A DNA stretch of 20,712 nucleotides from Bacillota bacterium (GTDB taxonomy: Bacteria; Bacillota; Clostridia; Christensenellales; Aristaeellaceae), in assembly GCA_023459675.1 (NCBI GenBank), contig JAEWTC010000223.1, positions 1-20,712 on the forward strand, in the 5' to 3' direction. How positions within the stretch are numbered: position 1 is the stretch's first letter; each line of letters begins with the position of its first letter. Under the pieces are notes generated by a model that ran no database searches, was not told where the DNA came from, and was given only the letters and a program-made list of their open reading frames with translations. Below are positions 14,395 through 20,712 of this stretch, piece by piece. The translations under genes and the position numbers were made by a program.

Positions 14395-16641
14395 CTACAG
14401 CGAAACGGTTACGGGCTGCAACCCCGGTGCGCTCAGGCGCGCCGACGCCGTACCGCCTTTGCGGATATAGACGATCAACCGGCCCCGGTACGTGGAGCGG
14501 GTATCGCTTGCGTAGCTGGTCAGGTCGTGCGGACAGCCGTTTTCCATGCCCATGAACTCCCCGCTGCCCAACACCTCGCAGCGGAGTTCCCGGTCGTCGG
14601 TCGCGGCAACCTTGCCGTCCGCGTCCGTTAAACAGACTTCAATCTGGCGCATGCCGTCCTCCGCGCCGGAGCAAAGCTCCGCCGCGATCGCGGCCGCCTT
14701 GCCCGGGGTGAACAGGGCGTCTGTGCAGGTTTCCTCTCCCCTGCCGCAGACAACCTTGAGCGTGCCCGCGCGGAAGGGAATGTGGAACACGGCCATGCAC
14801 GTTTCATCCACGGGCAGCGTTTCCAGCGTTTTCCCATTGAGGGAGAGCGTGGCGCAACTTCCGTTGGTCAGCACCAGCACGTCCTTCAGCTCGCCCTCCT
14901 TACCCGCCCAGATATAGCTTGCGTTCCAGAATTCATCCGCCTGAAACACCGCAAGCTTCGCGGTCAGTTCCTCCGTCCACAGGGCTTTGCGTAAATCGTA
15001 CAGCGGTTTGGGAAAACCAGCCGTATCCAAAAGCCCCGGCTGCGCAACGCGGATAGGCCAGCCGTAGGCCTCGCCCAGAAAATCGACGCCCGTCCACAGG
15101 CACTGCCCGCAGATATAGGGATTGTTCTTGACGATCAGCCAGTTTTCAGGCTCGTGGCGGTTTTCCGTGCCCAGCAGCACGTGCCCGGCGTACGCGGCGT
15201 GATCTTCCTTGTACAGTTCTTCCTTATAGTTATACCCGACCACGTCAAGCGCCTGGGCATAGCCGATGAGGTTGCTGATTTCCGGCATCGCAAGCGCCGC
15301 CGTTACGGGGCGGGAAGGATCGTTTTCCTTGACGATGGACACGAGCTCCCTTGCGATGGTGGCTAAACGCCCGATGAAAGGCTTGTCCGGATTATACACC
15401 AGTTCCGCCGGGGGTTTGGCGCGGTCGTTATTGCCTTCCGTACGCTCAAACAGCGGGTGTACGTAGGGATCGTTGGGATAGTCGATCTCGTTGCCGATGG
15501 ACCAGAGGATGACGCAGGGATGATTGCGGTCGCGCTTCACGTGATCGGCCAGATCTCGCGCGTGCCAGACGGGGAAATCGTCCGAGTAACCGTAAAGTTT
15601 GGGCGGGTACACGTTGTGGCCCTGCCACCATTTATTCTTGCAGCCTTCCCATTCGTCGAAGGTTTCATCAATCGCAAGGAAGCCCAGCGAATCGCACAAA
15701 TCCAAAAGGTGCGTATCGGGCGGGTTATGGCTGAAACGGATGGTATTGGTCCCCGCTTCCTTAAGCTTTAAAAACCGCCGCTTCCATACCTCCTTGGGCG
15801 CTGCCGAGCCCAGCGCGCCCGCGTCGTGATGGATGCACACGCCTTTGATTTTCATGGAAACCCCGTTGAGGAAAAAACCCTCGTTTCCGTCAAACCGCGC
15901 GGTGCGGACGCCAAACGGGATGGAGATCCTGTCCGTTTCCGCTCCTTGAAGGGTTGCCGTAACCACCAGCGTGTAAAGATACGGTGAATCCGGCGACCAG
16001 AGCCGGGGGTTTTCGATCATCAGCATATCCGCGCCCCGGGCAACGGTTTCACCGTCGGCCGTACGCAAGGCAAAGCTTGCCTGCGCGCCCAAGGTGGTTT
16101 CCGCCGATACGCTAATTTCGGCTACGCCGTTTTCCACGCGTTTCGTATAGGCAAATACGCCCTCGGGTACCAGATGCGCGGGCTGGCAGAGGGTAAGGGT
16201 AACGTCGCGGTAGATGCCGTTGCCGGTAAACCAGCGCGAATCGGCAAGCTCCGTATGCTCGCAGCGCACGCAAACCACATTTTCGCCCTCGACGGCGAAC
16301 TCCGTGATATCGTACGTAAAGGTTGCGTATCCATAAGGCCTGTAGCCCAGATAGTTGGAATTCACCCATACCCTGGCGTTGCGGTACACGCCGCCGAAAG
16401 TGAGGAACACCTTTTGCTTTCCCAGCCCGGACAGCGAAAAATGTTTCCGGTACCAGCCGACGCCACCGGGCAGATAGCCGGTGCCGCTTGAACAGTTCCG
16501 ATCGAACGGCAGCGCAACGGACCAGTCGTGCGGAAGGGTGACCCGCTTCCACGCGCCGTCGTCATAGCCTTTGAAATATGCCTGCGGCTGTTCTCCCAAA
16601 TGAAACCGCCAGTCGGGGTTCAGGCAGATGGATGTTCTCAT
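14395..16641 (-). CDS. Glycoside hydrolase family 2 (beta-galactosidase-like)
   Basis: A 748-residue retaining exo-glycosidase without a signal peptide, so cytoplasmic. Domain order: jelly-roll sugar-binding domain (about residues 1-165; LPHDWS, GVGWYRKHF), Ig-like domain (about 170-265), then a TIM barrel (about 270-560) with KIKGVCIHHD, TNTIRFSHNPPD, acid/base E385 in ILWSIGNEID and nucleophile E493 in LLGTENRHE. A DUF4982-like Ig domain (about 575-660; VLVLTNGSCATLSLNGK) and a last beta-sandwich (about 665-748) follow. Beta-galactosidase is most likely, but GH2 also includes glucuronidases and mannosidases. The ATG at 16641 is preferred to the ATG at 16743 because it starts at the conserved fold and has AAAGGAGC upstream. 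The gene is preceded by a hairpin 25 bp from the start. Confidence 0.92.
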   Translation of the reverse strand: MRTSICLNPDWRFHLGEQPQAYFKGYDDGAWKRVTLPHDWSVALPFDRNCSSGTGYLPGGVGWYRKHFSLSGLGKQKVFLTFGGVYRNARVWVNSNYLGYRPYGYATFTYDITEFAVEGENVVCVRCEHTELADSRWFTGNGIYRDVTLTLCQPAHLVPEGVFAYTKRVENGVAEISVSAETTLGAQASFALRTADGETVARGADMLMIENPRLWSPDSPYLYTLVVTATLQGAETDRISIPFGVRTARFDGNEGFFLNGVSMKIKGVCIHHDAGALGSAAPKEVWKRRFLKLKEAGTNTIRFSHNPPDTHLLDLCDSLGFLAIDETFDEWEGCKNKWWQGHNVYPPKLYGYSDDFPVWHARDLADHVKRDRNHPCVILWSIGNEIDYPNDPYVHPLFERTEGNNDRAKPPAELVYNPDKPFIGRLATIARELVSIVKENDPSRPVTAALAMPEISNLIGYAQALDVVGYNYKEELYKEDHAAYAGHVLLGTENRHEPENWLIVKNNPYICGQCLWTGVDFLGEAYGWPIRVAQPGLLDTAGFPKPLYDLRKALWTEELTAKLAVFQADEFWNASYIWAGKEGELKDVLVLTNGSCATLSLNGKTLETLPVDETCMAVFHIPFRAGTLKVVCGRGEETCTDALFTPGKAAAIAAELCSGAEDGMRQIEVCLTDADGKVAATDDRELRCEVLGSGEFMGMENGCPHDLTSYASDTRSTYRGRLIVYIRKGGTASARLSAPGLQPVTVSL

Positions 16642-16665
16642 GGGTAAAGCTCCTTTGTGTAAATC

Positions 16666-16693
16666 GGGGCTCGCAACCCAGTTGGCGAGCCCC
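16666..16693 (-). repeat. Inverted repeat (copy B) before the GH2 gene
   Basis: Nine-base arms GGGGCTCGC/GCGAGCCCC with a 10-base loop. On the minus strand the stem can extend through CAAC/GTTG with one bulged C. It ends 25 bp upstream of the GH2 start codon and is not followed by a T-tract. The arms are identical to those of the hairpin at 16845-16872. Possible roles are mRNA stabilisation, processing or attenuation. Confidence 0.75.
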
Positions 16694-16844
16694 TGATGTG
16701 TCAAACCACGCGCGTTGCCGGCGCAAAACCGGAAAACATGCATGGGATGTGCCGGAAGCCGGACAATGCCCGCGCATACATTCCTGCAAGCGGCGGTGCT
16801 GCCGGTGTGAAAGCGGCACGAAGAACGGGCTTGTCAAAAGGCCG

Positions 16845-16872
16845 GGGGCTCGCAGCCCGGTTTGCGAGCCCC
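16845..16872 (-). repeat. Inverted repeat (copy A) after the solute-binding protein gene; possible partial terminator
   Basis: Nine-base arms GGGGCTCGC/GCGAGCCCC with a 10-base loop, starting 24 bp after the binding-protein stop codon. On the minus strand it is followed by CGGCCTTTTG, so it might terminate part of the transcripts or protect the upstream mRNA from 3' exonucleases. Such hairpins are common after abundant binding-protein genes in ABC operons. The 170-bp stretch between copies A and B contains no gene and no convincing promoter. Confidence 0.75.
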
Positions 16873-16896
16873 TTTGCATCGTTCGTTTCCGAGGAA

Positions 16897-18459
16897 TTAT
16901 TTCCCGTAAACCGCGTCGATCTGGGCCTGCACTTCGGTCATAACCTTCTCGATGCCGGCGTCCAGCAGAGCTTGACGGAATTCCGCAACGTAGGCAACGG
17001 GATCCGCGGCCTTGCCGAAGGTGATCACGGGCATATAGGTGTTGTAGACGTTGGTTACGTTGTCCAGTTCCGAGGAGATCGGATCGATGTTGAACACGAG
17101 TTTGCCGTACGGATAATCGATCTTGACGGGATCATATTCGTTGGCAAGCAGCGCGTCATACGCAACCCAGTCCACTTCGGAGCTTCTGATTTCCAGATCG
17201 TCGTTGCGGCCCCACCAGTAGTCGAAGCTTACACCGTCGGTGGTGTCGTCCTTATAGGTATCCGGACGGGCGAGGAAGCCGTCTTTGACGATATACTGTT
17301 CGCCTTCGATGCCGTAGTTGAACAGATCATAGAAAGTCGGGTCGTTGCGGATCAGGTCGTACACCATCAGCGCGCGCTCGGGGTTCTTGCTCTGGCCGGC
17401 GACAGCCATCGCGCCGTGGGTGATGTTCAGGGATACCAGCGCGCCGGATTCCTTGCCGAACCAGTAGAAGCGCAGATCGCTGCCAGGCTGCCGGGTCGCC
17501 ATTCTGGTGCGGTTGGTGCGCCAGGTCTGGGTGTGGTGCTGCTGCACGCCGGACAGGCCAGTCTCCATAAGGTCTCTCTGGTCGCCGGTGTAGTTGAGCA
17601 CGTCCTCGCGCCAGTAGCCGGCGTCCGCCCATGCTTTTTGCTGCACGGCGAAGTTCACCAGCGTGTCGCCCTCGAGGAAGGCGCGCGACAGCGTATAGGG
17701 AGCGTCCTTGGTGCCGTAGAACAGCGAAACGGGCAGGCCTTCGATGTTGATCATGCCTTCCTTGTCCGCCATGTAGCCGCCGGCCACCTGCGGAGAATAG
17801 GAAGAACCGCTGCCGTCCGCGTCCCACGGGATGACGTCGGGATAGGTATCCTTGATATACTGCAAATATTTGCCCATGTCATCCCAGCCCATGACGTCGC
17901 CATTGGGGATGCCGGCCGCAGTCGCCCAGTCGCCGCGGTACATGAAGCCGTGGTTGGTCCACTGCGCATAGTTGTCCTCAGGCGCAAAGTAGATCTGACC
18001 GTCGTACTTGCACATATCCCAGTGCGCCGGCGAAACGGATGCGTAAGTCTTGGGCGCGTATTTGGCCAGCATGTCCTCGCTCAGGGGCATAAAGCCGCCG
18101 TTACGGGCGTTGTCCCACGCGTACAGCCAGTCGGTCGCGGTGCCGACCAGATCGATGGACCCGTCCTGCATGGCCAGCGCGAGCTGATACTTCGTCTGCC
18201 AGTCTGCCCATTCGATCCATTGAATCCGCAGCTCCGCGTTGATGGCGGCGGTCAGCTTTTCGTTAAAAGCTGCAAGCACTTCATCGGTTTTGTTGGTGGG
18301 GACGTTGCCGGTTACCAGCATGGTAATGACAACGTGCTCGCTGGTATCCACACCCGGGAACCAGCTTGCGTAGTCTGTGGCGGTTGATTCGGCAAACGCT
18401 GCGGGCGCGATGGACAGCAGCATCGCCAGAACCATGAGTAGCGAAACAAGTTTCTTCAT
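16897..18459 (-). CDS. Extracellular sugar-binding protein of an ABC importer (LplA/YtcQ type)
   Basis: A 520-residue solute-binding protein that would capture an oligosaccharide outside the membrane and deliver it to the two permeases encoded just upstream. Size and partners match the long family-1 LplA/YtcQ binding proteins associated with LplB/YtcP permeases. The signal peptide is MKKLVSLLMVLAMLLSIAPAAFA followed by EST: a type I site with no lipobox cysteine, which is unusual for a Gram-positive binding protein. Aromatic-rich segments such as SFDYWWGRNDD and RFYWFGKE fit a carbohydrate site. The ATG at 18459 has AAGGAGG eight bases upstream; the in-frame ATG at 18510 lacks these features. 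It lies 66 bp after permease 2, with a hairpin in the gap, and is followed by two near-identical hairpins. Confidence 0.9.
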   Translation of the reverse strand: MKKLVSLLMVLAMLLSIAPAAFAESTATDYASWFPGVDTSEHVVITMLVTGNVPTNKTDEVLAAFNEKLTAAINAELRIQWIEWADWQTKYQLALAMQDGSIDLVGTATDWLYAWDNARNGGFMPLSEDMLAKYAPKTYASVSPAHWDMCKYDGQIYFAPEDNYAQWTNHGFMYRGDWATAAGIPNGDVMGWDDMGKYLQYIKDTYPDVIPWDADGSGSSYSPQVAGGYMADKEGMINIEGLPVSLFYGTKDAPYTLSRAFLEGDTLVNFAVQQKAWADAGYWREDVLNYTGDQRDLMETGLSGVQQHHTQTWRTNRTRMATRQPGSDLRFYWFGKESGALVSLNITHGAMAVAGQSKNPERALMVYDLIRNDPTFYDLFNYGIEGEQYIVKDGFLARPDTYKDDTTDGVSFDYWWGRNDDLEIRSSEVDWVAYDALLANEYDPVKIDYPYGKLVFNIDPISSELDNVTNVYNTYMPVITFGKAADPVAYVAEFRQALLDAGIEKVMTEVQAQIDAVYGK

Positions 18460-18489
18460 TGAGGTTTCCTCCTTAACAAATATATGATC

Positions 18490-18510
18490 TTGTGTCTTCA
18501 CACGACACAA
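18490..18510 (-). repeat. Hairpin between permease 2 and the binding-protein gene
   Basis: Seven-base perfect arms TTGTGTC/GACACAA around a 7-nt loop, about 30 bp upstream of the binding-protein start codon and 15 bp after the permease stop. It could be an RNA processing or stabilising element that lets the binding protein be made in excess of the permeases. It is not followed by a T-tract. Confidence 0.5.
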
Positions 18511-18525
18511 AATACCGCATGGACG

Positions 18526-19446
18526 TTACCCCTTCACGGCGCCGACGGTGAGACCGGCTACGAAGTACTTCTGCACGAAGGGGTAAGCAAAGATAATCGG
18601 CCCGGTGGCGAGCACGGCGGTTGCCATTTTCAGGGTTTCCGCCGGAAGATCCTGAACCACCACGTTGGAGGAGGCGACGGAGTTTTTCAGCGACGCGACG
18701 GTATTGACGATATTGTACAAATGGTATTGCAGGGGCCGGTATTTCACAATCGTCGTGAGAAACAGGGAGGAGTAATACCATTCGTTCCAGTAACCCAACG
18801 CGATAAACAGCCCGATGGTCGCCAGCGCCGGAGTCATGGACGGCATGATGAGCTTCCAAAAGATGGTGAAGTCCCCCGCTCCGTCGATCTTGCCGGATTC
18901 TGTGATTTCGTGCGGAATGGCCTTGACGAAATTCTTCATCAGGATGATCAGCCAGGGGTTCATCAGCAGCGGCAGGAGCACGGCCAGATAGTTGTCCTTC
19001 AGGCCGTAAAACTTTACAATGACGTAATATAAGGGAACCAGCCCCGCGGTAAACAGCGAGGTAAAGTAGATGAAGAACGAAATCTTATTGCGCAGCTGGA
19101 AGTCCCTGCGCTGCAGGGCATACCCGGTCATGGCTACGATAAACAGGCCGATGATCGTGCCGATGACCGTCATGGCGATGGTGACGACGTAGGAACCGAT
19201 CAGCAGATCGGGGTTGCTCAAAATCAGGTTGTACGAACGCAGGGAGAAGACCGAGGGCCAGAGCGCAAACCCTGTGCGGCGGATGGCGGCCTCATCGGAG
19301 AACGAAGAGGAGAAGATCAGCCAGAACGGAATGATGCAGGCGATCGCGAAGATGCTGACCAACACATAGGTGACGCCCCGGATGGTGCGGTCCGTCCAAT
19401 CCAGTTTCAGATGATGGTACTTACCGGCGTTTGCTTTGCTTGTCAC
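18526..19446 (-). CDS. ABC sugar transporter permease, YtcP/MalG-like
   Basis: A 306-residue inner membrane permease of the carbohydrate ABC family. It has six hydrophobic segments, the first at about residues 25-47 (VTYVLVSIFAIACIIPFWLI). The ATPase-contacting EAA loop is at about 180-200 (EITESGKIDGAGDFTIFWKLIMP). The C-terminus YPFVQKYFVAGLTVGAVKG is highly characteristic of YtcP-type permeases. The start is called at GTG 19446, which has AAAGGAG six bases upstream and lies 13 bp after the permease 1 stop. The in-frame ATG at 19524 would lie inside permease 1 and adds an unrelated sequence. The partner is permease 1; no ATPase gene is nearby, so a shared MsmX-type ATPase is inferred. Confidence 0.92.
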   Translation of the reverse strand: MTSKANAGKYHHLKLDWTDRTIRGVTYVLVSIFAIACIIPFWLIFSSSFSDEAAIRRTGFALWPSVFSLRSYNLILSNPDLLIGSYVVTIAMTVIGTIIGLFIVAMTGYALQRRDFQLRNKISFFIYFTSLFTAGLVPLYYVIVKFYGLKDNYLAVLLPLLMNPWLIILMKNFVKAIPHEITESGKIDGAGDFTIFWKLIMPSMTPALATIGLFIALGYWNEWYYSSLFLTTIVKYRPLQYHLYNIVNTVASLKNSVASSNVVVQDLPAETLKMATAVLATGPIIFAYPFVQKYFVAGLTVGAVKG

Positions 19447-19459
19447 GTTCTTCTCCTTT

Positions 19460-20437
19460 CTAGAACAGCGCGTATTCGGAGTCAATGCGGCGGACCACCG
19501 TGTTGGCGACCAACACGATTGCAAACCCGACCACGGACTGGAACAAGCCTACCGCGCTGCCCTGGGAAAAGTTGAAGTTGTTCATCAGCGCCCGGTACAC
19601 GTAGGTTTCGATGATATCCGTCGTTTTAAACAGCACGGAGTTATTGCCGACCAGGTTGTAGAAAAGCCCGAAATTGCCGCGGATGATGCCGCCCATCGCA
19701 AACAGGAGCAGGATGATGACGGTGGGTTTCAGGCAGGGAAGCATGATATAGCGGATGCGCTGGAAGCCGTTTGCGCCGTCTACGGTGGCGGCTTCGATCA
19801 TCGATTCGTCGATGGAGGTGATGGCCGCGAAGTAGATCACCGTGCCGTACCCGGTGGTTTGCCAGAGGTTGACCAGCACGATGATAAACGGCCAAGCGCC
19901 GGGCTGGGAGTAGAGCTTGGGCATATCGGAGCCCATGGAACGCACGACGGCGGAAATGAAGCCGTAATCATAGTTGATGAGGTTATACACCAGCAGGCTC
20001 ACCAGTACGGGAGAGATAAAGTAAGGCAGGAACATCATCGACTGCGTGGTTTTCTTGAACCGCTTGGACTGCACTTCGTTGAGCAGGATGGCAAACGTGA
20101 TCTGCATGAAGTTCCCCAACAGGATAAACGCCAGGTTAAACAAAATGGTGTTGCGCAGCAAAAGGATCAACTGCCCGGACGTAAACAGGAACGTGAAGTT
20201 TTTCAGGCCGACGAAGGGGCTGCCGAAAATGCCCTTCACATAATTGAACTTCGTAAAAGCGATATAGCTGAACGGCATGGGGATGTAGAAAAACGCGATA
20301 AAGAACAGCATCGCCGGCAGGCACATGAGCAGCAGCGTTTTGCTTTGCTTCGTATTTCTCCAAAGCGCATGTTTTCTTAAATCCGCCGGAACGGAAACCG
20401 CCGCGCTTTCACCGTTTCGAAAGCGTGCTCCATGCAA
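19460..20437 (-). CDS. ABC sugar transporter permease, LplB/MalF-like
   Basis: A 325-residue inner membrane permease and first gene of the glycan operon. A cytosolic N-terminus (about residues 1-32) leads to six transmembrane segments, the first being LLLMCLPAMLFFIAFFYIPM. The EAA loop EAATVDGANGFQRIRYIMLP starts at about residue 215. The C-terminus ends VVRRIDSEYALF, typical of LplB proteins. Start choice: the in-frame ATG at 20539 lies upstream of the promoter and is excluded. TTG at 20437 has GAGGTGA with eight bases from GAGG to the start. GTG at 20446 (328 aa) is the alternative but overlaps that ribosome binding site. It pairs with permease 2 and the binding protein. Confidence 0.9.
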   Translation of the reverse strand: MHGARFRNGESAAVSVPADLRKHALWRNTKQSKTLLLMCLPAMLFFIAFFYIPMPFSYIAFTKFNYVKGIFGSPFVGLKNFTFLFTSGQLILLLRNTILFNLAFILLGNFMQITFAILLNEVQSKRFKKTTQSMMFLPYFISPVLVSLLVYNLINYDYGFISAVVRSMGSDMPKLYSQPGAWPFIIVLVNLWQTTGYGTVIYFAAITSIDESMIEAATVDGANGFQRIRYIMLPCLKPTVIILLLFAMGGIIRGNFGLFYNLVGNNSVLFKTTDIIETYVYRALMNNFNFSQGSAVGLFQSVVGFAIVLVANTVVRRIDSEYALF

Positions 20438-20454
20438 CGCAATCACCTCACCTT

Positions 20455-20469
20455 TTGTAAACGTTTTCT
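20455..20469. promoter_or_regulatory. cre/LacI-type operator at the glycan operon start site
   Basis: TTGTAAACGTTTTCT matches the Bacillota CcpA cre consensus (WTGNAANCGNWNNCW) at every defined position. It begins at the predicted +1 of the operon promoter, where a bound CcpA or dedicated LacI-family repressor would block transcription. Sequence alone cannot separate CcpA from a local LacI-type repressor. Confidence 0.75.
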
Positions 20470-20476
20470 TTTCTAC

Positions 20477-20505
20477 AATATAGCGTAAGCCGCTTCCTTT
20501 GTCAA
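20477..20505 (-). promoter_or_regulatory. Sigma-A promoter of the glycan-utilisation operon
   Basis: On the minus strand a perfect TTGACA (20505-20500), a 17-bp spacer, then TATATT (20482-20477). Transcription would start near 20470, just at the operator, about 33 nt before the permease 1 start codon. Confidence 0.88.
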
Positions 20506-20642
20506 CAGTTATATGTAAGTTTTGGAACTTTTTAATCATTTATTGTCTATGGCAACCCCACAATATGCCGGAATTCGGTACGGGACAATGGTTTGCGCCA
20601 TGCGTCCGTGTTGATCGGTTTCCTGCGGTTCACTGGAATATT

Positions 20643-20657
20643 GAGAAACGTTTTCAA
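20643..20657. promoter_or_regulatory. Second, weaker cre/LacI-type operator-like site
   Basis: Read on the minus strand, TTGAAAACGTTTCTC shares the AACGTT core and left half of the first operator, but the right half deviates from the cre consensus. Its centre is 187 bp from that of the first operator, and it ends six bases before a possible rightward -35 box. It may be an auxiliary operator or belong to a divergent gene. Confidence 0.45.
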
Positions 20658-20662
20658 ATATA

Positions 20663-20691
20663 TTGCGTTTGACTGCAAACAATAGTAGAAT
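20663..20691 (+). promoter_or_regulatory. Possible divergent promoter leading out of the window
   Basis: TTGCGT (20663-20668), a 17-bp spacer, then TAGAAT (20686-20691) on the plus strand. The -10 is good and the -35 poor. An inverted repeat GTTTG-ACTG-CAAAC (20667-20680) lies within it. No start codon with a clear ribosome binding site is seen before the window ends. The 173 bp from 20540 to the right edge otherwise holds no gene. Confidence 0.35.
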
Positions 20692-20712
20692 AAGAAAAGT
20701 GTTTGGGCCGCA

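Noticed and set aside
16562..16879. A 105-codon minus-strand frame in the gap between the binding-protein and GH2 genes
   Set aside because: It runs through both hairpins and into GH2 in another frame, with no ribosome binding site or recognisable composition. The gap is better explained as RNA structure.
16696..18387. A 563-codon open frame on the plus strand opposite the binding-protein gene
   Set aside because: It is antisense to a clearly recognised coding sequence, low in complexity and rich in His/Val/Arg, with no initiation signals. Treated as a shadow frame.

Overview
The window is a gene-dense, GC-rich bacterial segment. It most resembles a chromosome of a Clostridia-type Bacillota, possibly a gut member of the Christensenellales/Oscillospirales groups; that placement is inference. 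The support is near-canonical AGGAGG-type ribosome binding sites on almost every gene, TTG/GTG starts, sigma-A style promoters, a YtvI-like membrane protein, LplB/YtcP-type sugar permeases with no local ATPase, and a match to the Bacillota cre operator consensus. No rRNA, tRNA, CRISPR array, insertion sequence or prophage gene is visible. No gene-free stretch exceeds about 260 bp.

Layout. (1) 1-2480, minus: the N-terminal 826 codons of DNA polymerase III alpha (dnaE), running off the left edge. (2) 2654-4117, plus: guaB (IMP dehydrogenase), divergent from dnaE, with its own strong promoter and intrinsic terminator. (3) 4167-8904, minus: a tight four-gene cluster transcribed in the order XRE-cupin regulator, acyl-CoA synthetase, secreted L,D-transpeptidase, YtvI/AI-2E-family membrane protein. 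(4) 9103-10443, plus: a secreted alpha/beta hydrolase with an N-terminal DUF3887-like domain. It converges, across a bidirectional terminator, on (5) 10498-11538, minus: a membrane diguanylate cyclase with an intact GGDEF and I-site. (6) 11735-12220, plus: a NimA-like flavin-binding PNPOx-fold protein. (7) 12347-20437, minus: a five-gene glycan-utilisation operon, transcribed as permease 1, permease 2, solute-binding protein, GH2 glycosidase, GH50/agarase-like glycosidase.

The glycan operon is the most interesting part. Two permeases and a binding protein import an oligosaccharide, presumably using a shared MsmX-type ATPase encoded elsewhere. Two glycosidases without signal peptides then degrade it in the cytoplasm. 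Transcription should start from a consensus promoter (TTGACA-17-TATATT). A cre/LacI-type operator lies right at the start site, and a second, weaker copy lies 187 bp upstream beside a possible divergent promoter that points out of the window. The solute-binding protein gene is bracketed by hairpins, two of which are near-duplicates, and its product has a signal peptide but no lipobox cysteine.

The regulator/ACS/L,D-transpeptidase/YtvI cluster combines an acyl-CoA ligase with envelope functions. Its promoter fixes the regulator's start codon, because the upstream in-frame ATG falls inside the -10 box. I see no clear defence, secretion or mobile system. The least ordinary material is the agarase-like/GH2 pairing, the hairpin architecture around the binding protein, and the Cys/His module at the C-terminus of the L,D-transpeptidase.
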